64,000 bases of DNA from Oscillospiraceae bacterium (GCA_017415165.1 JAFQIY010000016.1:241253-305252), one strand, 5' to 3'; positions 1 to 8,205 are shown, counted from the stretch's first letter. Made by a program: numbers and translations. Notes: generated from the sequence alone by a model not told the origin.

Positions 1-395
1 AAATACGCCTTGGTTTTCCCCTCGGCAACCTCTTTGTTACGCTTGTCAATGTTCCTCTGCCAGTCATCGTCGGAAATGTCAATGTAGTGGAACTCACATT
101 CGTAACCTCGGCTTTCGTAGAATTGCCGTGCAAAGTCACGGTCAGCCCTGCTCCAGAAGCCCCACTCCAGTATGATGTTCACACCGATTTCCAGCAGTTC
201 AACCGACTTGCTGAAAAGATAATCGTGAATACGATTACAGATTTCATCGTGTTTGTCTCCGAGATTTCCGTCAAACACCGACAACGTTATCTCGTCGCAG
301 GACAGCACCGCCGCACCCAGTTTCTTCCGCAACGTTTCGGTGTAAAAGCTTTTTCCGCTGCAAATTTTTCCGCAGATTAAGATTGCTTTTGGCAT
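1..395 (-). CDS. P-loop ATPase / kinase-like protein, 3' part cut by window edge
   Basis: Reverse-strand frame opening with ATG at 395 and still open at base 1, so the C-terminus lies outside the window. The protein begins MPKAILICGKICSGKS, a Walker A P-loop (GKICSGKS) directly at the N-terminus, then SCDEITLSVF and IILEWGFWSRADRD. A short strand, P-loop, and a later acidic residue preceding WGFW is the layout of small AAA_33 or zeta-toxin-like kinases that phosphorylate small molecules or sugars. The substrate cannot be named. It lies just downstream of the HAD hydrolase on the same strand, 14 bases apart, so they are probably co-transcribed. Confidence 0.75.
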   Translation of the reverse strand, partial: MPKAILICGKICSGKSFYTETLRKKLGAAVLSCDEITLSVFDGNLGDKHDEICNRIHDYLFSKSVELLEIGVNIILEWGFWSRADRDFARQFYESRGYECEFHYIDISDDDWQRNIDKRNKEVAEGKTKAY

Positions 396-409
396 TTCGT
401 TACCTCATA

Positions 410-1027
410 TCAAAATATATTCGTCAGTTCAAGCAAATTATCAACAACATAATCCGCTTCATAATCTTCATTTTCAGGTGTCTGATAAACCGCAAATCCT
501 TGTCTTATCCACACGGTTTTCATACCAAGTTTTTTCGCAGGGTAAATGTCATTGTCAAGCCTGTCACCAACCATAACAGCATTTTCTGACGCACATTCTG
601 CTTGTTCAAGTGCATACCGAAAAATCCTCTCGTCAGGCTTTGCAAATCCAAGCTCTGCCGAAGCCGCAACAACATCTATGTACCTGCTCAAACCCCAGTT
701 TTCAAGCCTTTCGGCAGTACCCAGACTTTGATTTGCGATTACACCGATTTTGTAGCCCTTACCCCAAAGATATTTCAACACCCTTTCCGCATCAGGATAC
801 AAAATCTCGTCCTCCTTATGCCAAGGCGTTTTCGTCAAACCAAAATATTTTATCGCTTCAATATCACCCTTCAAATTCTGCTTTGCAAAATAAATCAGCT
901 TTTCATTGAACTGCTCAAAGGTTATATCCGTGCCTGAAATTGCGTCACGAATTCTGTGTCTGTAAGCCTCTGTTTCATCAACAAGCGTTGAGCCGATATC
1001 GAAGAAAATCCATTTTACAAGTTTCAT
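410..1027 (-). CDS. HAD-superfamily hydrolase
   Basis: About 205 residues. HAD motif I is FFDIGSTLVDE near the N-terminus, the conserved lysine is in GFAKPDERIF, and motif IV is GDRLDNDIYPAKK, so the Rossmann HAD fold with a helical cap is clear. The second Asp of the usual DxD motif is Gly here, a variant known in several Firmicutes subfamilies; the nucleophile Asp is kept. The start at 1027 (MKLVKW) is preferred over a longer frame from 1075 because a GGGGT ribosome-site-like stretch precedes it and homology begins there. The substrate is unknown; phosphatases of this group act on small phosphorylated metabolites. Confidence 0.8.
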   Translation of the reverse strand: MKLVKWIFFDIGSTLVDETEAYRHRIRDAISGTDITFEQFNEKLIYFAKQNLKGDIEAIKYFGLTKTPWHKEDEILYPDAERVLKYLWGKGYKIGVIANQSLGTAERLENWGLSRYIDVVAASAELGFAKPDERIFRYALEQAECASENAVMVGDRLDNDIYPAKKLGMKTVWIRQGFAVYQTPENEDYEADYVVDNLLELTNIF

Positions 1028-1095
1028 CTTGTTACCCCATAAATTCACTCTCGGCAAAAGCGGCAGCACCGTCATTGCCCAAAATAAATCAGTAA

Positions 1096-1114
1096 GGGAC
1101 GGGAAACCCGTCCC
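1096..1114. repeat. Short perfect inverted repeat GGGACGGG-AAA-CCCGTCCC
   Basis: Eight-base arms with an AAA loop between the HAD gene and the fucO stop. It has no T-run on either side, so it is not a clear intrinsic terminator, though it could stall or stabilise the fucO mRNA 3' end. Confidence 0.6.
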
Positions 1115-1120
1115 CTACAA

Positions 1121-1151
1121 TTGCGAATTGCGCATTACGAATTACGCATTG
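1121..1151. repeat. Heptamer tandem array, (T/A)(G/A)CG(A/C)AT type
   Basis: Four and a half consecutive 7-base units, TGCGAAT, TGCGCAT, TACGAAT and TACGCAT, immediately downstream of fucO. The same family recurs at 27207-27240 in the other orientation. Confidence 0.75.
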
Positions 1152-1154
1152 AAA

Positions 1155-2300
1155 TTACATAAGAGAGTTGTAAAGTGCTGTGATATCTTCAACGGAAGTA
1201 TCCTTAGGGTTGCCGGGACGGCAAGCGTCATCGTAAGCAGACTGTGCAAGGAAAGGAATATCCTCAGCCTTAACGATTTCCTTGAGGTCAGCAGGAATGC
1301 CAACATCAACGGAAAGCTGCTTAACAGCGTCGATTGCAGCCTTTCTGTATTCTTCCTGTGTCATATCGTCAACGCCCTTAACACCCATTGCACGAGCAAT
1401 TTCACGGTACTTCTCGCCTGTTGCTTCAGCGTTGTATTCCATAACTGTCGGAAGAATGATTGCGTTTGCAACACCGTGTGGTGTGTCGTAAAGTGCACCA
1501 AGCGGGTGAGCCATTGAGTGAACAATACCAAGACCAACGTTGGAGAAGCCCATACCTGCAACGTACTGACCGAGAGCCATATCTGCTCTGCCTTCCTTTG
1601 TGTTTTCAACTGCACCGCGGAGACTTCTTGCGATAATTTCGATAGCCTTGAGGTGGAACATATCAGAAAGCTCCCAAGCACCCTTTGTGATGTAGCCTTC
1701 GATAGCGTGTGTAAGAGCGTCCATACCTGTTGCAGCTGTGAGTCCCTTAGGCATTGTTTCAGTCATATCAGGGTCAACGAAAGCAACTACAGGGATATCG
1801 TGCGGGTCAACGCAAACCATCTTTCTGTTCTTTTCAACGTCTGTGATAACGTAGTTGATTGTAACCTCAGCAGCAGTACCTGCTGTTGTAGGAACTGCAA
1901 AAATAGGCACGCACTTGTTCTTTGTGTCAGCAACACCTTCAAGGCTTCTTACATCAGCAAATTCAGGGTTTGTGATGATGATACCGATAGCCTTAGCTGT
2001 GTCCATAGAAGAACCGCCGCCGATTGCGATGATGTAGTCAGCACCGGCAGCCTTGATAGCTTCAACGCCAGCCTGTACGTTTTCGATAGTTGGGTTAGGC
2101 TTGATATCGGAGAAAATCTCGTAAGCAAGACCTGCGTTATCAAGAATGTCAGTAACCTTCTTTGTAAGACCGAACTTGATAAGGTCAGGGTCGGAGCAAA
2201 CGAGAGCCTTCTTGAAGCCTCTGCCCTTTGCCTCGTCAGCAATTGCATTGATAGCGCCAGCGCCGTGGTAGGAAGTTTCGTTGAGAATAAATCTGTTCAT
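1155..2300 (-). CDS. fucO: Iron-containing alcohol dehydrogenase, lactaldehyde reductase type
   Basis: 381 residues, the family length. It reduces L-lactaldehyde to 1,2-propanediol with NADH at the end of fucose or rhamnose breakdown. The NAD-binding glycine motif IAIGGGSSMDTAKAIG is present, and the Fe ligands are visible as TGMDALTHAIEGY (Asp, His), GIVHSMAHPLGA (His) and DTPHGVANA (His). It starts at ATG 2300 after an AAGGAA-type site. Its neighbour fucA, 470 bases upstream on the same strand, makes lactaldehyde, which supports the substrate call over a generic alcohol dehydrogenase; 1,3-propanediol or butanol dehydrogenase activity cannot be excluded from sequence alone. Confidence 0.85.
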   Translation of the reverse strand: MNRFILNETSYHGAGAINAIADEAKGRGFKKALVCSDPDLIKFGLTKKVTDILDNAGLAYEIFSDIKPNPTIENVQAGVEAIKAAGADYIIAIGGGSSMDTAKAIGIIITNPEFADVRSLEGVADTKNKCVPIFAVPTTAGTAAEVTINYVITDVEKNRKMVCVDPHDIPVVAFVDPDMTETMPKGLTAATGMDALTHAIEGYITKGAWELSDMFHLKAIEIIARSLRGAVENTKEGRADMALGQYVAGMGFSNVGLGIVHSMAHPLGALYDTPHGVANAIILPTVMEYNAEATGEKYREIARAMGVKGVDDMTQEEYRKAAIDAVKQLSVDVGIPADLKEIVKAEDIPFLAQSAYDDACRPGNPKDTSVEDITALYNSLM

Positions 2301-2340
2301 AGTTTTCAGTTCCTTTCATTATATTATTTTGTTGTTAAAG

Positions 2341-2370
2341 TTTGGAGTGTGGAGAGTGGAGTGTGGAGTT
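2341..2370. repeat. Heptamer tandem array, NNTGGAG type, plus orientation
   Basis: Four 7-base units TTTGGAG, TGTGGAG, AGTGGAG and TGTGGAG between fucO and the four-helix-bundle gene, overlapping the stop codon of the latter. It faces the similar array at 2731-2764, so the pair brackets that gene as inverted repeats. Confidence 0.8.
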
Positions 2371-2671
2371 ATTTGTCAAGCTGTTCCTTTAATGTTTTGG
2401 TTGAGGAGGACAGCATTTTTCTTATTTCTTCACATTCCGAATAGATGCTCTCAAAAGCATTTTTTTCAATATATCCTGTTTCATATAAAAGTTCAAGCCA
2501 GTACTTTGTTTCATTGCATTCCTTCAATGCCGTGTAAAGCTTATATGCGAAATCATTTTTACTGAATGCACATTCCGCTTCAGAAATATTTGCACCAATG
2601 CTTGTACCGCTTCTCAATACCTGCTTTGATAAAACATATTCCCGTTTGTCCTCACATAAATACTTATACAT
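2369..2671 (-). CDS. Four-helix-bundle protein, 23S rRNA intervening-sequence (S23/Avd-like) family
   Basis: The 100-residue frame from ATG 2671 contains the family signature LSKQVLRSGTSIGANISEA and a second amphipathic half. Full-length relatives have about 20 more N-terminal residues ending in a FAxRII segment. That segment is present here upstream of the ATG in the same frame (NDTVRNKSKKFAVRIIN, 2672-2728) but has no ATG, GTG or TTG before an in-frame TGA at 2740-2738. The true start may be an ATT near 2728, or the ATG at 2721 followed by a frame change, or the N-terminus has been lost. A GAGGAG site sits about 5 bases before the ATT. Relatives are found inside 23S rRNA intervening sequences and as accessory proteins of diversity-generating retroelements; no reverse transcriptase or rRNA is present here. 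Confidence 0.7.
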   Translation of the reverse strand: MYKYLCEDKREYVLSKQVLRSGTSIGANISEAECAFSKNDFAYKLYTALKECNETKYWLELLYETGYIEKNAFESIYSECEEIRKMLSSSTKTLKEQLDK

Positions 2672-2730
2672 ATTTATAATTCGGACAGCGAATTTCTTGC
2701 TTTTATTTCTGACTGTATCATTGTAAATAA

Positions 2731-2764
2731 TAACTCCTCACTCCACTCTCCAAACTCCTCACTT
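2731..2764. repeat. Heptamer tandem array, NNTGGAG type, minus orientation
   Basis: Read on the minus strand it gives TGAGGAG, TTTGGAG, AGTGGAG and TGAGGAG. It lies immediately after the fucA stop codon and supplies the GAGGAG that looks like the ribosome site of the four-helix-bundle gene. Confidence 0.8.
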
Positions 2765-2768
2765 AAAA

Positions 2769-3458
2769 TTACTTGTCCCCGTAAGGATACTTTTTGTATC
2801 CAGGGTGTCTGCCCGTAACCTTGTAGTTTTCGCGCATACTGCAAAGTCTGTCAATGTTCTCACGGGAGATTTCCCTCTCACCGCCGAGAAGGTGTGCTGT
2901 AAGAGAAATTTTTGCGAAAAGTTCGAGAGTTTCCATTCTGTAGTACGCTGTAATCAGGTCAGCGCCAACCGAAAGTGCGCCGTGATTCTGCAGAAGCATT
3001 ACGTCGTGCTCCTCAAGGTACGGCGTAATTGCCTCAGGCACTTCATATGTAGACGGTGTGCCGTAAGGTGTAACTGGAATTGAGCCGATTGCGATAACCG
3101 ATTCAATCATTGTGTAGCCGTCAAGCGCCTTGTTTGCCACAGCGTAGCCCGTTGCCGTAGGCGGATGAGCGTGAAGCACTGAGCCAACGTCATCTCTTAC
3201 CTCGTAGCAGCGCAGGTGCATCTTGATTTCGGAGGAAGGTCTGTAGCCCTCCAGCGCTTCAAGCACCTCGCCCTTTGCGTTGATTTTTACGATTTTGTCG
3301 GGAGTGATGAAGCACTTGCTTATTCCTGTAGGAGTGGCAAGGAAGGTGTCATCATCAAGCTTGACGGAGAGATTTCCGTCATTTGCAGCAACCCAGCCGA
3401 GCTGCCACATTTTATGGCAGATGTCACACATCTGCTCCTTTATCTGCTGTTCATTCAT
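2769..3458 (-). CDS. fucA: Class II aldolase, L-fuculose-1-phosphate aldolase type
   Basis: 229 residues from ATG 3458 (MNEQQIKEQM). It cleaves fuculose-1-phosphate (or a related ketose-1-phosphate such as rhamnulose-1-phosphate) to dihydroxyacetone phosphate and lactaldehyde. The zinc site of the family is visible: the catalytic Glu in PSSEIKMHL, two His in LHAHPPTATGYA, and the third His in LLQNHGALSVGAD. The start was moved from a longer frame because AAAGGA lies 10 bases before this ATG and the family begins there. Together with fucO downstream it forms a lactaldehyde-to-propanediol branch. Isomerase and kinase genes are not in the window, so the sugar is inferred. Confidence 0.85.
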   Translation of the reverse strand: MNEQQIKEQMCDICHKMWQLGWVAANDGNLSVKLDDDTFLATPTGISKCFITPDKIVKINAKGEVLEALEGYRPSSEIKMHLRCYEVRDDVGSVLHAHPPTATGYAVANKALDGYTMIESVIAIGSIPVTPYGTPSTYEVPEAITPYLEEHDVMLLQNHGALSVGADLITAYYRMETLELFAKISLTAHLLGGEREISRENIDRLCSMRENYKVTGRHPGYKKYPYGDK

Positions 3459-3521
3459 TGGTATCAGTCCTTTGTGTTTTTTACTATGTGTAATTGTTTT
3501 CACCAACACATTTATGTATAT

Positions 3522-3550
3522 ATTATACAACATTTTTCCAAAAAAGTCTA
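3522..3550 (-). promoter_or_regulatory. Probable sigma-A promoter for fucA
   Basis: On the minus strand TAGACT (3550-3545), 17 bases, then TATAAT (3527-3522), about 60 bases before the fucA start. The -35 box matches four of six consensus positions. The rest of 3551-3684 shows nothing recognisable. Confidence 0.5.
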
Positions 3551-3684
3551 TAATTTTGCCGCACTGCACTAAAAAATAAATTGCGCACTTTTTGTACACC
3601 TTGCACAAAAGGTCAGCATCATATATTACCCTGCCTTGACTTTTCATCTATACGGAACTATAATTATAGTATAATTCACAATTC

Positions 3685-3746
3685 AAATCCGTCCGACGAA
3701 GTCGGACTCCTTAATTATTCATTATTCACTATTCATCATTCACTAC
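3685..3746. repeat. Diverged partial copy of the hairpin-plus-heptamer repeat
   Basis: A GTCCGACGAAGTCGGAC hairpin, then CTCCTTAA, then 7-base units of the ATTATTC / ACTATTC / ATCATTC type up to 3746, just upstream of ppk. Hairpin, CCTTAA and heptamers occur in the same order in the right half of the full copies at 51374 and 63844, so this is read as a degenerate half copy. Confidence 0.65.
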
Positions 3747-3765
3747 AAAAGCAGGAGGTTATCCT

Positions 3766-5865
3766 ATGAAACAATATTATGACAACCGTGAGCTCAGCTG
3801 GCTGAAATTCAACGAACGTGTGCTTGAAGAAGCACAGGACAAGAACGTGCCCCTGTGCGAAAGACTGATGTTCACGGCAATTTTCCAGTCCAACCTTGAC
3901 GAATTCTTTATGGTGCGTGTCGGCTCACTTTACGACCAGACCCTCGTTGATGCCGACGTGCGTGAAAACAAGACCGATATGACCTGCGCCGAACAGCTTG
4001 AAGCGATTTTCAAGCGTGTTGCGGAGCTTAATCCAATACGCGACAACGCCTACAACGGAGTAATGTCCGAGCTTGAAAAGCACGGCGTTGAACAGGTCAA
4101 TTTCAAGATGCTGTCCAAGGAGGAGGAAAGCTACTTAAAAGTGTATTTCACCACTGAAATTCTCCCCCTGATTTCCCCGCAGGTTATCGACAAGCGTCAC
4201 CCATTCCCGTTCCTCAAAAACAAGGAAATCTACGCCGTTGCACAGCTTGAAGCAAAGAACTCCGTGACAATCGGACTTGTTCCTGCAAGCGGAACTTTCT
4301 CACGCATAATCTTCCTCCCGGGCACAAAGCACCGCTTTATGCTTGTTGAGGAACTCATTCTTCACTATATGCCGCTGATTTTCGAGAACTACAAGGTGCT
4401 TGACAAGTCACTTATGCGCATCACCCGAAACGCTGATATCAATATGGAGGAAGCCCTCTACGACCATGACGTTGACCTGCGTGATGTGATGAGCGATTTG
4501 CTGAAAAAGAGAAAGAAGCTGTCCCCTGTCCGTATGGAATTGTCACGCAAGCTGGGACAGACCGCTGTTGCGTATCTCTGCGAAAAGCTGGAGTTGAAGC
4601 ACAACCAGATTTTCCGCCTGAAAACTCCCCTTGATTTGTCCTTTGTGTACGCTTTGAGAAGCCGTCTTGAGGATAATCTCCCTCTGCTTTTCTTTGGCAG
4701 GGCTGACCCGCAGAATTCCTGTGAAATCGACCATACAGCACCGATTATTCCGCAGGTGCAGAAGCGTGACATCGTCCTATCCTACCCATTTGAGTCAATC
4801 AAGCCATTCCTGCGTATGCTTATGGAAGCGGCAGTTGACCCGAACGTTGTGTCAATCAAGATTACACTGTACCGTGTAGCGTCCAACTCAAAGGTTATCG
4901 ACGCACTTATCGCCGCTGCCGAAAACGGAAAGGAAGTCCTTGTGCTTGTTGAGCTTCGTGCACGATTTGACGAAGAAAACAACATCGGCTGGTCACAGCG
5001 TCTGGAGTACGCAGGCTGCAACGTTATCTACGGTCCCGAAAGTCTTAAAGTGCACTCAAAGCTGTTACTTATCACACGCAAGAACAGTGCGGGAAAAATC
5101 CAGTACATCACACAAATCGGTACGGGCAACTACAACGAAAAGACCTCTGCCCTCTACACCGACCTTAGCCTGCTTACCGCTAATCAGGAAATCGGTGCAG
5201 AAGCGCTTATGGTGTTCAACGCACTTTCCACAAACACCCTTGTTGAGCACACCGACAAGCTTCTCGTTGCACCGCTTTGCTTACAAAATCGTGTTATAGA
5301 AATGATTAACGCCGAAATCGAAGCGGCAAAGCGCGGCGATGACGCATTCATCGGTCTGAAGCTGAATTCCCTCACCGACAAGAAGCTTATCGACAAGCTT
5401 GTTGAGGCTTCACAGGCAGGGGTAAAAATCCGTATGGTTATCCGTGGTATATGCTGTCTTGTGGCAGGTGTTGAGGGTTACACCGAAAACATCGAAATCA
5501 CAAGCATTGTGGGACGTTACCTTGAGCACAGCCGTATCTACATTTTCGGCACAAACGAGCGCCGTAAAATCTATATCAGCTCCGCCGACTTTATGACACG
5601 AAACACGCTCCGCCGTGTCGAGGTTGCCGCACCAATTCTCGACAGCCACGTCCAGGCACGGATTATGCACATTTTCAGCGTGCTCACCAGCGACAATGTC
5701 AAGGCAAGACGTATGCTCCCCGACAGCACCTATGTGCACGTTGAAACCGAGGACACAGCTGTTGACTCGCAGGCTACATTCATCAAGGAAGCATATGCAA
5801 ATGCGGCAAAAGCACCTGTTAAGGCTACACATAAGGTTAAGCCTGTGAAAAGGAAGAAGAAGTAA
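3766..5865 (+). CDS. ppk1: Polyphosphate kinase 1
   Basis: 699 residues, the usual length. It reversibly transfers the terminal phosphate of ATP to polyphosphate chains at the inner membrane. The start region YDNRELSWLKFNERVLEEA, the FQSNLDEFFMVRVG segment, the autophosphorylated His context ESLKVHSKLLLITRK, and the second conserved His in LEHSRIYIFG followed by FMTRNTLRRVEV are all intact. An AGGAGG site precedes ATG 3766. The C-terminus ends in a lysine-rich tail (KPVKRKKK) beyond the catalytic core. It is likely monocistronic or followed by the short secreted protein 22 bases downstream. Confidence 0.95.
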   Translation: MKQYYDNRELSWLKFNERVLEEAQDKNVPLCERLMFTAIFQSNLDEFFMVRVGSLYDQTLVDADVRENKTDMTCAEQLEAIFKRVAELNPIRDNAYNGVMSELEKHGVEQVNFKMLSKEEESYLKVYFTTEILPLISPQVIDKRHPFPFLKNKEIYAVAQLEAKNSVTIGLVPASGTFSRIIFLPGTKHRFMLVEELILHYMPLIFENYKVLDKSLMRITRNADINMEEALYDHDVDLRDVMSDLLKKRKKLSPVRMELSRKLGQTAVAYLCEKLELKHNQIFRLKTPLDLSFVYALRSRLEDNLPLLFFGRADPQNSCEIDHTAPIIPQVQKRDIVLSYPFESIKPFLRMLMEAAVDPNVVSIKITLYRVASNSKVIDALIAAAENGKEVLVLVELRARFDEENNIGWSQRLEYAGCNVIYGPESLKVHSKLLLITRKNSAGKIQYITQIGTGNYNEKTSALYTDLSLLTANQEIGAEALMVFNALSTNTLVEHTDKLLVAPLCLQNRVIEMINAEIEAAKRGDDAFIGLKLNSLTDKKLIDKLVEASQAGVKIRMVIRGICCLVAGVEGYTENIEITSIVGRYLEHSRIYIFGTNERRKIYISSADFMTRNTLRRVEVAAPILDSHVQARIMHIFSVLTSDNVKARRMLPDSTYVHVETEDTAVDSQATFIKEAYANAAKAPVKATHKVKPVKRKKK

Positions 5866-5887
5866 CGACACAAGGAGGAAAAAGCTT

Positions 5888-6589
5888 ATGAAAAAGACAT
5901 TTATCGCATTAATTTCCGCTTTGGCAATTGCAGTTTCACTCTGCGGCACGGTGTTTGCGGAAGAAAATGCTGTGCCCGAAAACGGCTGGTACGAAAACAG
6001 CGGTGAAAAATATTACTACGAAAACTCACAGCCTGCGCACGGCTGGCGGCGTATTGACGGCGAATGGTACTGCTTTGACTATGATGACGGCACTGCTGCA
6101 ACAGGCAAAACCGAAATGGGTTCGGGATATTACTTTTTTGACGAGGACGGAAAATGGACAGGAAGACTTGCCAAAGCGGCACTTGCACCCGAAGATTTCG
6201 AGTTTGAATTTCAGGAAATTTATTTGGGTGACGAAGAAGTATGCTACAATTACAGCATAGAAAACGGCAGGCTATATCTGAAATGCGAAAACCGCAGATT
6301 TTCACGAAAGCTTTCCGAAAGAGAATATCAGATTATTTACAGTATGCTTGAAATGTATTGCTTTGAAGATTGTAGTGTTTATTATTCCTATGACCCTGAT
6401 GATGAGATAGGTGCTTATTATCTTGGTTCAATTGATTACACAGCAAATGGTAAAAATATTGATTTTAGCGGCGATGATATTCTTTTCAGCAACGAATATG
6501 AGGAATGTCAAAGATTTCAGCAGTTTTACAATTGCTTTTCCGAGATTGACAATCTGAAAGAATACGCTGATGAAAAAATGGGGTATTAA
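5888..6589 (+). CDS. Secreted protein with cell-wall-binding-like repeats
   Basis: 233 residues. A signal peptide is clear (MKKTFIALISALAIAVSLCG, predicted cleavage after TVFA). Residues about 30-80 contain three aromatic-glycine units (NGWYENSGEKYYYE, HGWRRIDGEWYCFDYDDG, GSGYYFFDEDGKWTG) of the choline-binding/CW_binding_1 type, which usually attach proteins to cell-wall polymers. Residues 90-233 are acidic and have no recognised domain. It starts at ATG 5888 after AAGGAGG and follows ppk by 22 bases, so they may share a transcript. Function beyond surface location is unknown. Confidence 0.65.
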   Translation: MKKTFIALISALAIAVSLCGTVFAEENAVPENGWYENSGEKYYYENSQPAHGWRRIDGEWYCFDYDDGTAATGKTEMGSGYYFFDEDGKWTGRLAKAALAPEDFEFEFQEIYLGDEEVCYNYSIENGRLYLKCENRRFSRKLSEREYQIIYSMLEMYCFEDCSVYYSYDPDDEIGAYYLGSIDYTANGKNIDFSGDDILFSNEYEECQRFQQFYNCFSEIDNLKEYADEKMGY

Positions 6590-6591
6590 AT

Positions 6592-7074
6592 TTGAATATA
6601 ATCAGAATTGACGAAGCAAGGCTTGATGAGTGCCTTGAAGTCATACACAGAAGCTTTGCGACAGTTGCGGAGGAGTTCGGTTTTACACGTGAAAACTGTC
6701 CGACTCACACAAGCTTTATGCCAATAGAAAAGCTCCGTAAATATGCCGAATGGGGCTTTGAAATGTTCGGTATGGAGGACGGCGGCAGAATTATCGGTTA
6801 TGTTTCCGTTTCGCATAATCCCGATGGAAAGTTTGAACTTCACAACCTCGCCGTACTACCCGAATACCGTCACGGCGGTATCGGAAGAAAGCTTGTTGAC
6901 CGTGCTAAAGAGGCTGTTGCCGAAAAGGGCGGAAACAAGCTTCATATCGGAATTATTGATGAACATACCGTGCTGAAAAAGTGGTACGAAACAAACGGAT
7001 TTGTCAGCACGGGCACGCAGAAATTTGAGCGCCTGCCGTTTACAGTGGGATTTATGGAATGTGATATATGTTAA
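6592..7074 (+). CDS. GNAT-family N-acetyltransferase
   Basis: 160 residues. The acetyl-CoA-binding motif A is LPEYRHGGIGRKLVDRAKE (R-x-x-G-x-G form), preceded by the beta-strand pair IIGYVSVSHN and FELHNLAVLP and followed by the motif B region KWYETNGFVSTGTQKFE. The start is TTG at 6592, two bases after the stop of the preceding gene, with only a weak GGGG site, which suggests coupled translation. The substrate is unknown. A strong terminator follows. Confidence 0.8.
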   Translation: MNIIRIDEARLDECLEVIHRSFATVAEEFGFTRENCPTHTSFMPIEKLRKYAEWGFEMFGMEDGGRIIGYVSVSHNPDGKFELHNLAVLPEYRHGGIGRKLVDRAKEAVAEKGGNKLHIGIIDEHTVLKKWYETNGFVSTGTQKFERLPFTVGFMECDIC

Positions 7075-7084
7075 ATTGCAACAA

Positions 7085-7120
7085 AAGCCGCCTGAAAACA
7101 AGTCGTCAGGCGGCTTTTTG
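7085..7120 (+). terminator. Intrinsic terminator after the GNAT gene
   Basis: GCCGCCTGA paired with TCAGGCGGC followed by TTTTT. Between here and the rplM promoter there is only AT-rich DNA with three copies of GAGATTT (7168-7198). Confidence 0.9.
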
Positions 7121-7230
7121 CACAAATTTGCAAAAATGAAATGAAACAAGAGAAACCGAGAGATTTGAAGCAAAACAGAGAGATTTCAAGAGATTTAGGG
7201 ATATATTTTAAAAATTCGGCATTTTACCTA

Positions 7231-7259
7231 TTGACTTTGGAGAAAAAGCCGTGTATAAT
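7231..7259 (+). promoter_or_regulatory. Promoter of rplM-rpsI
   Basis: TTGACT, 17 bases, TATAAT: near-consensus sigma-A promoter about 90 bases before rplM. Confidence 0.85.
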
Positions 7260-7261
7260 AG

Positions 7262-7347
7262 TCAATGTTGTGTCGGACGGGCTGCGTCAATGAGTTGCAG
7301 ACAACGCCCCTGATATCTGACAAAAATTTATTAAGAGGAGAATGTTT
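7262..7347 (+). promoter_or_regulatory. rplM 5' leader, possible L13-leader type autoregulatory RNA
   Basis: The 80-base untranslated leader contains GGGC and GCCC arms around an inner stem and ends in AGAGGAG seven bases before the rplM start. Firmicutes often have a structured L13 leader here; I could not match its consensus by eye, so the name is inference from position. Confidence 0.35.
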
Positions 7348-7776
7348 ATGTCAACTTATATGCCTAAGGCAAATGAAATCAGCCGTAAATGGTATGTGCT
7401 TGATGCTTCCGGCAAGTCCCTCGGTAGAGTTGCAGCAGAAGCTGCTTCCATCCTCCGCGGCAAGAACAAGCCAACTTTTGCACCACACGCTGACTGCGGC
7501 GACCACGTAATCATCATCAACTGTGCACAGGCTAAGCTCACAGGTAAGAAGCTTGAGCAGAAGTCCTACAAGTGGCACACAGGCTGGATCGGCGGTCTCA
7601 AGGAGATCAAGTACAGCGATATGATGAAGAACGAACCGGAAAGAGCAATGATGATTGCTGTTAATGGTATGCTCCCTAACAACACACTCGGCAGAGCTGC
7701 TCTCAAGCGCCTCAGAACTTACGCTGGCGCTACACACGACCACGCAGCACAGAAGCCTGAAAATTACGAGATATAA
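7348..7776 (+). CDS. rplM: 50S ribosomal protein L13
   Basis: 142 residues, the family length. Recognised by KWYVLDASGKSLGRVAAEAA, LRGKNKPTFAPHADCGDHV, KLTGKKLEQKSYKWHTGWIGG and GMLPNNTLGRAALKRL. There are two possible ATGs, 7342 and 7348; the second is chosen because AGAGGAG ends one base before the first but seven before the second. It forms an operon with rpsI 13 bases downstream, as in nearly all bacteria. Confidence 0.97.
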   Translation: MSTYMPKANEISRKWYVLDASGKSLGRVAAEAASILRGKNKPTFAPHADCGDHVIIINCAQAKLTGKKLEQKSYKWHTGWIGGLKEIKYSDMMKNEPERAMMIAVNGMLPNNTLGRAALKRLRTYAGATHDHAAQKPENYEI

Positions 7777-7789
7777 GGAGGCGGAGTAA

Positions 7790-8191
7790 ATGTACGAATC
7801 TAAACAGCCATATTTTTACGGCACAGGTAGAAGAAAAAGCTCCGTTGCAAGAGTAAGAGTTTACGCAGGCAGCGGTAACATCACAATCAACGGCAGAGAT
7901 ATCAACGACTACTTTGGTCTCGAAACTCTCAAGCTTATCGTTAGACAGCCACTGGTTCTCACAGATAACGCTGACAAGTTCGACATCGTTTGCACAGTTG
8001 CAGGCGGCGGCGTAACAGGTCAGGCTGGTGCAATCCGTCACGGTCTTTCCAGAGCTCTCCTTCAGGTTAACGCTGAGCTTCGTCCAGTTCTCAAGAAGGC
8101 TGGCTTCCTCACTCGTGACCCAAGAATGAAGGAAAGAAAGAAGTACGGTCTCAAGGCTGCTCGTCGCGCTCCTCAGTTCTCCAAGAGATAA
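7790..8191 (+). CDS. rpsI: 30S ribosomal protein S9
   Basis: 133 residues with the S9 core [34 protein letters not shown] and the basic tail ending [12 protein letters not shown] that reaches the ribosomal P site. GGAGGCGGAG precedes ATG 7790. The last codons and stop (CTCCAAGAGATAATT, 8179-8193) are the left attachment site of the integrated element. Insertion keeps the reading frame intact but separates the gene from its original downstream DNA. Confidence 0.97.
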   Translation: MYESKQPYFYGTGRRKSSVARVRVYAGSGNITINGRDINDYFGLETLKLIVRQPLVLTDNADKFDIVCTVAGGGVTGQAGAIRHGLSRALLQVNAELRPVLKKAGFLTRDPRMKERKKYGLKAARRAPQFSKR

Positions 8192-8193
8192 TT
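8179..8193. repeat. attL of the integrative element (3' end of rpsI)
   Basis: CTCCAAGAGATAATT, identical to 18621-18635 in the same orientation. It covers the final Ser-Lys-Arg codons and stop of rpsI. The integrase gene begins 136 bases inside, the usual arrangement for tyrosine-recombinase elements. Confidence 0.85.
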
Positions 8194-8205
8194 TCAGCCC
8201 TTACA

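Noticed and set aside
410-937. Several open frames on the plus strand opposite the HAD gene
   Set aside because: Antisense shadows: no ribosome site, no family resemblance, and the minus frame has full HAD motifs.
1518-2444. 308-codon plus-strand frame antisense to fucO
   Set aside because: Cys/Ser/Val-rich shadow of a highly biased gene; no homology pattern.
2369-2671. Diversity-generating retroelement accessory gene (avd)
   Set aside because: The fold family fits, but no reverse transcriptase, template repeat or variable target gene is found in the window.
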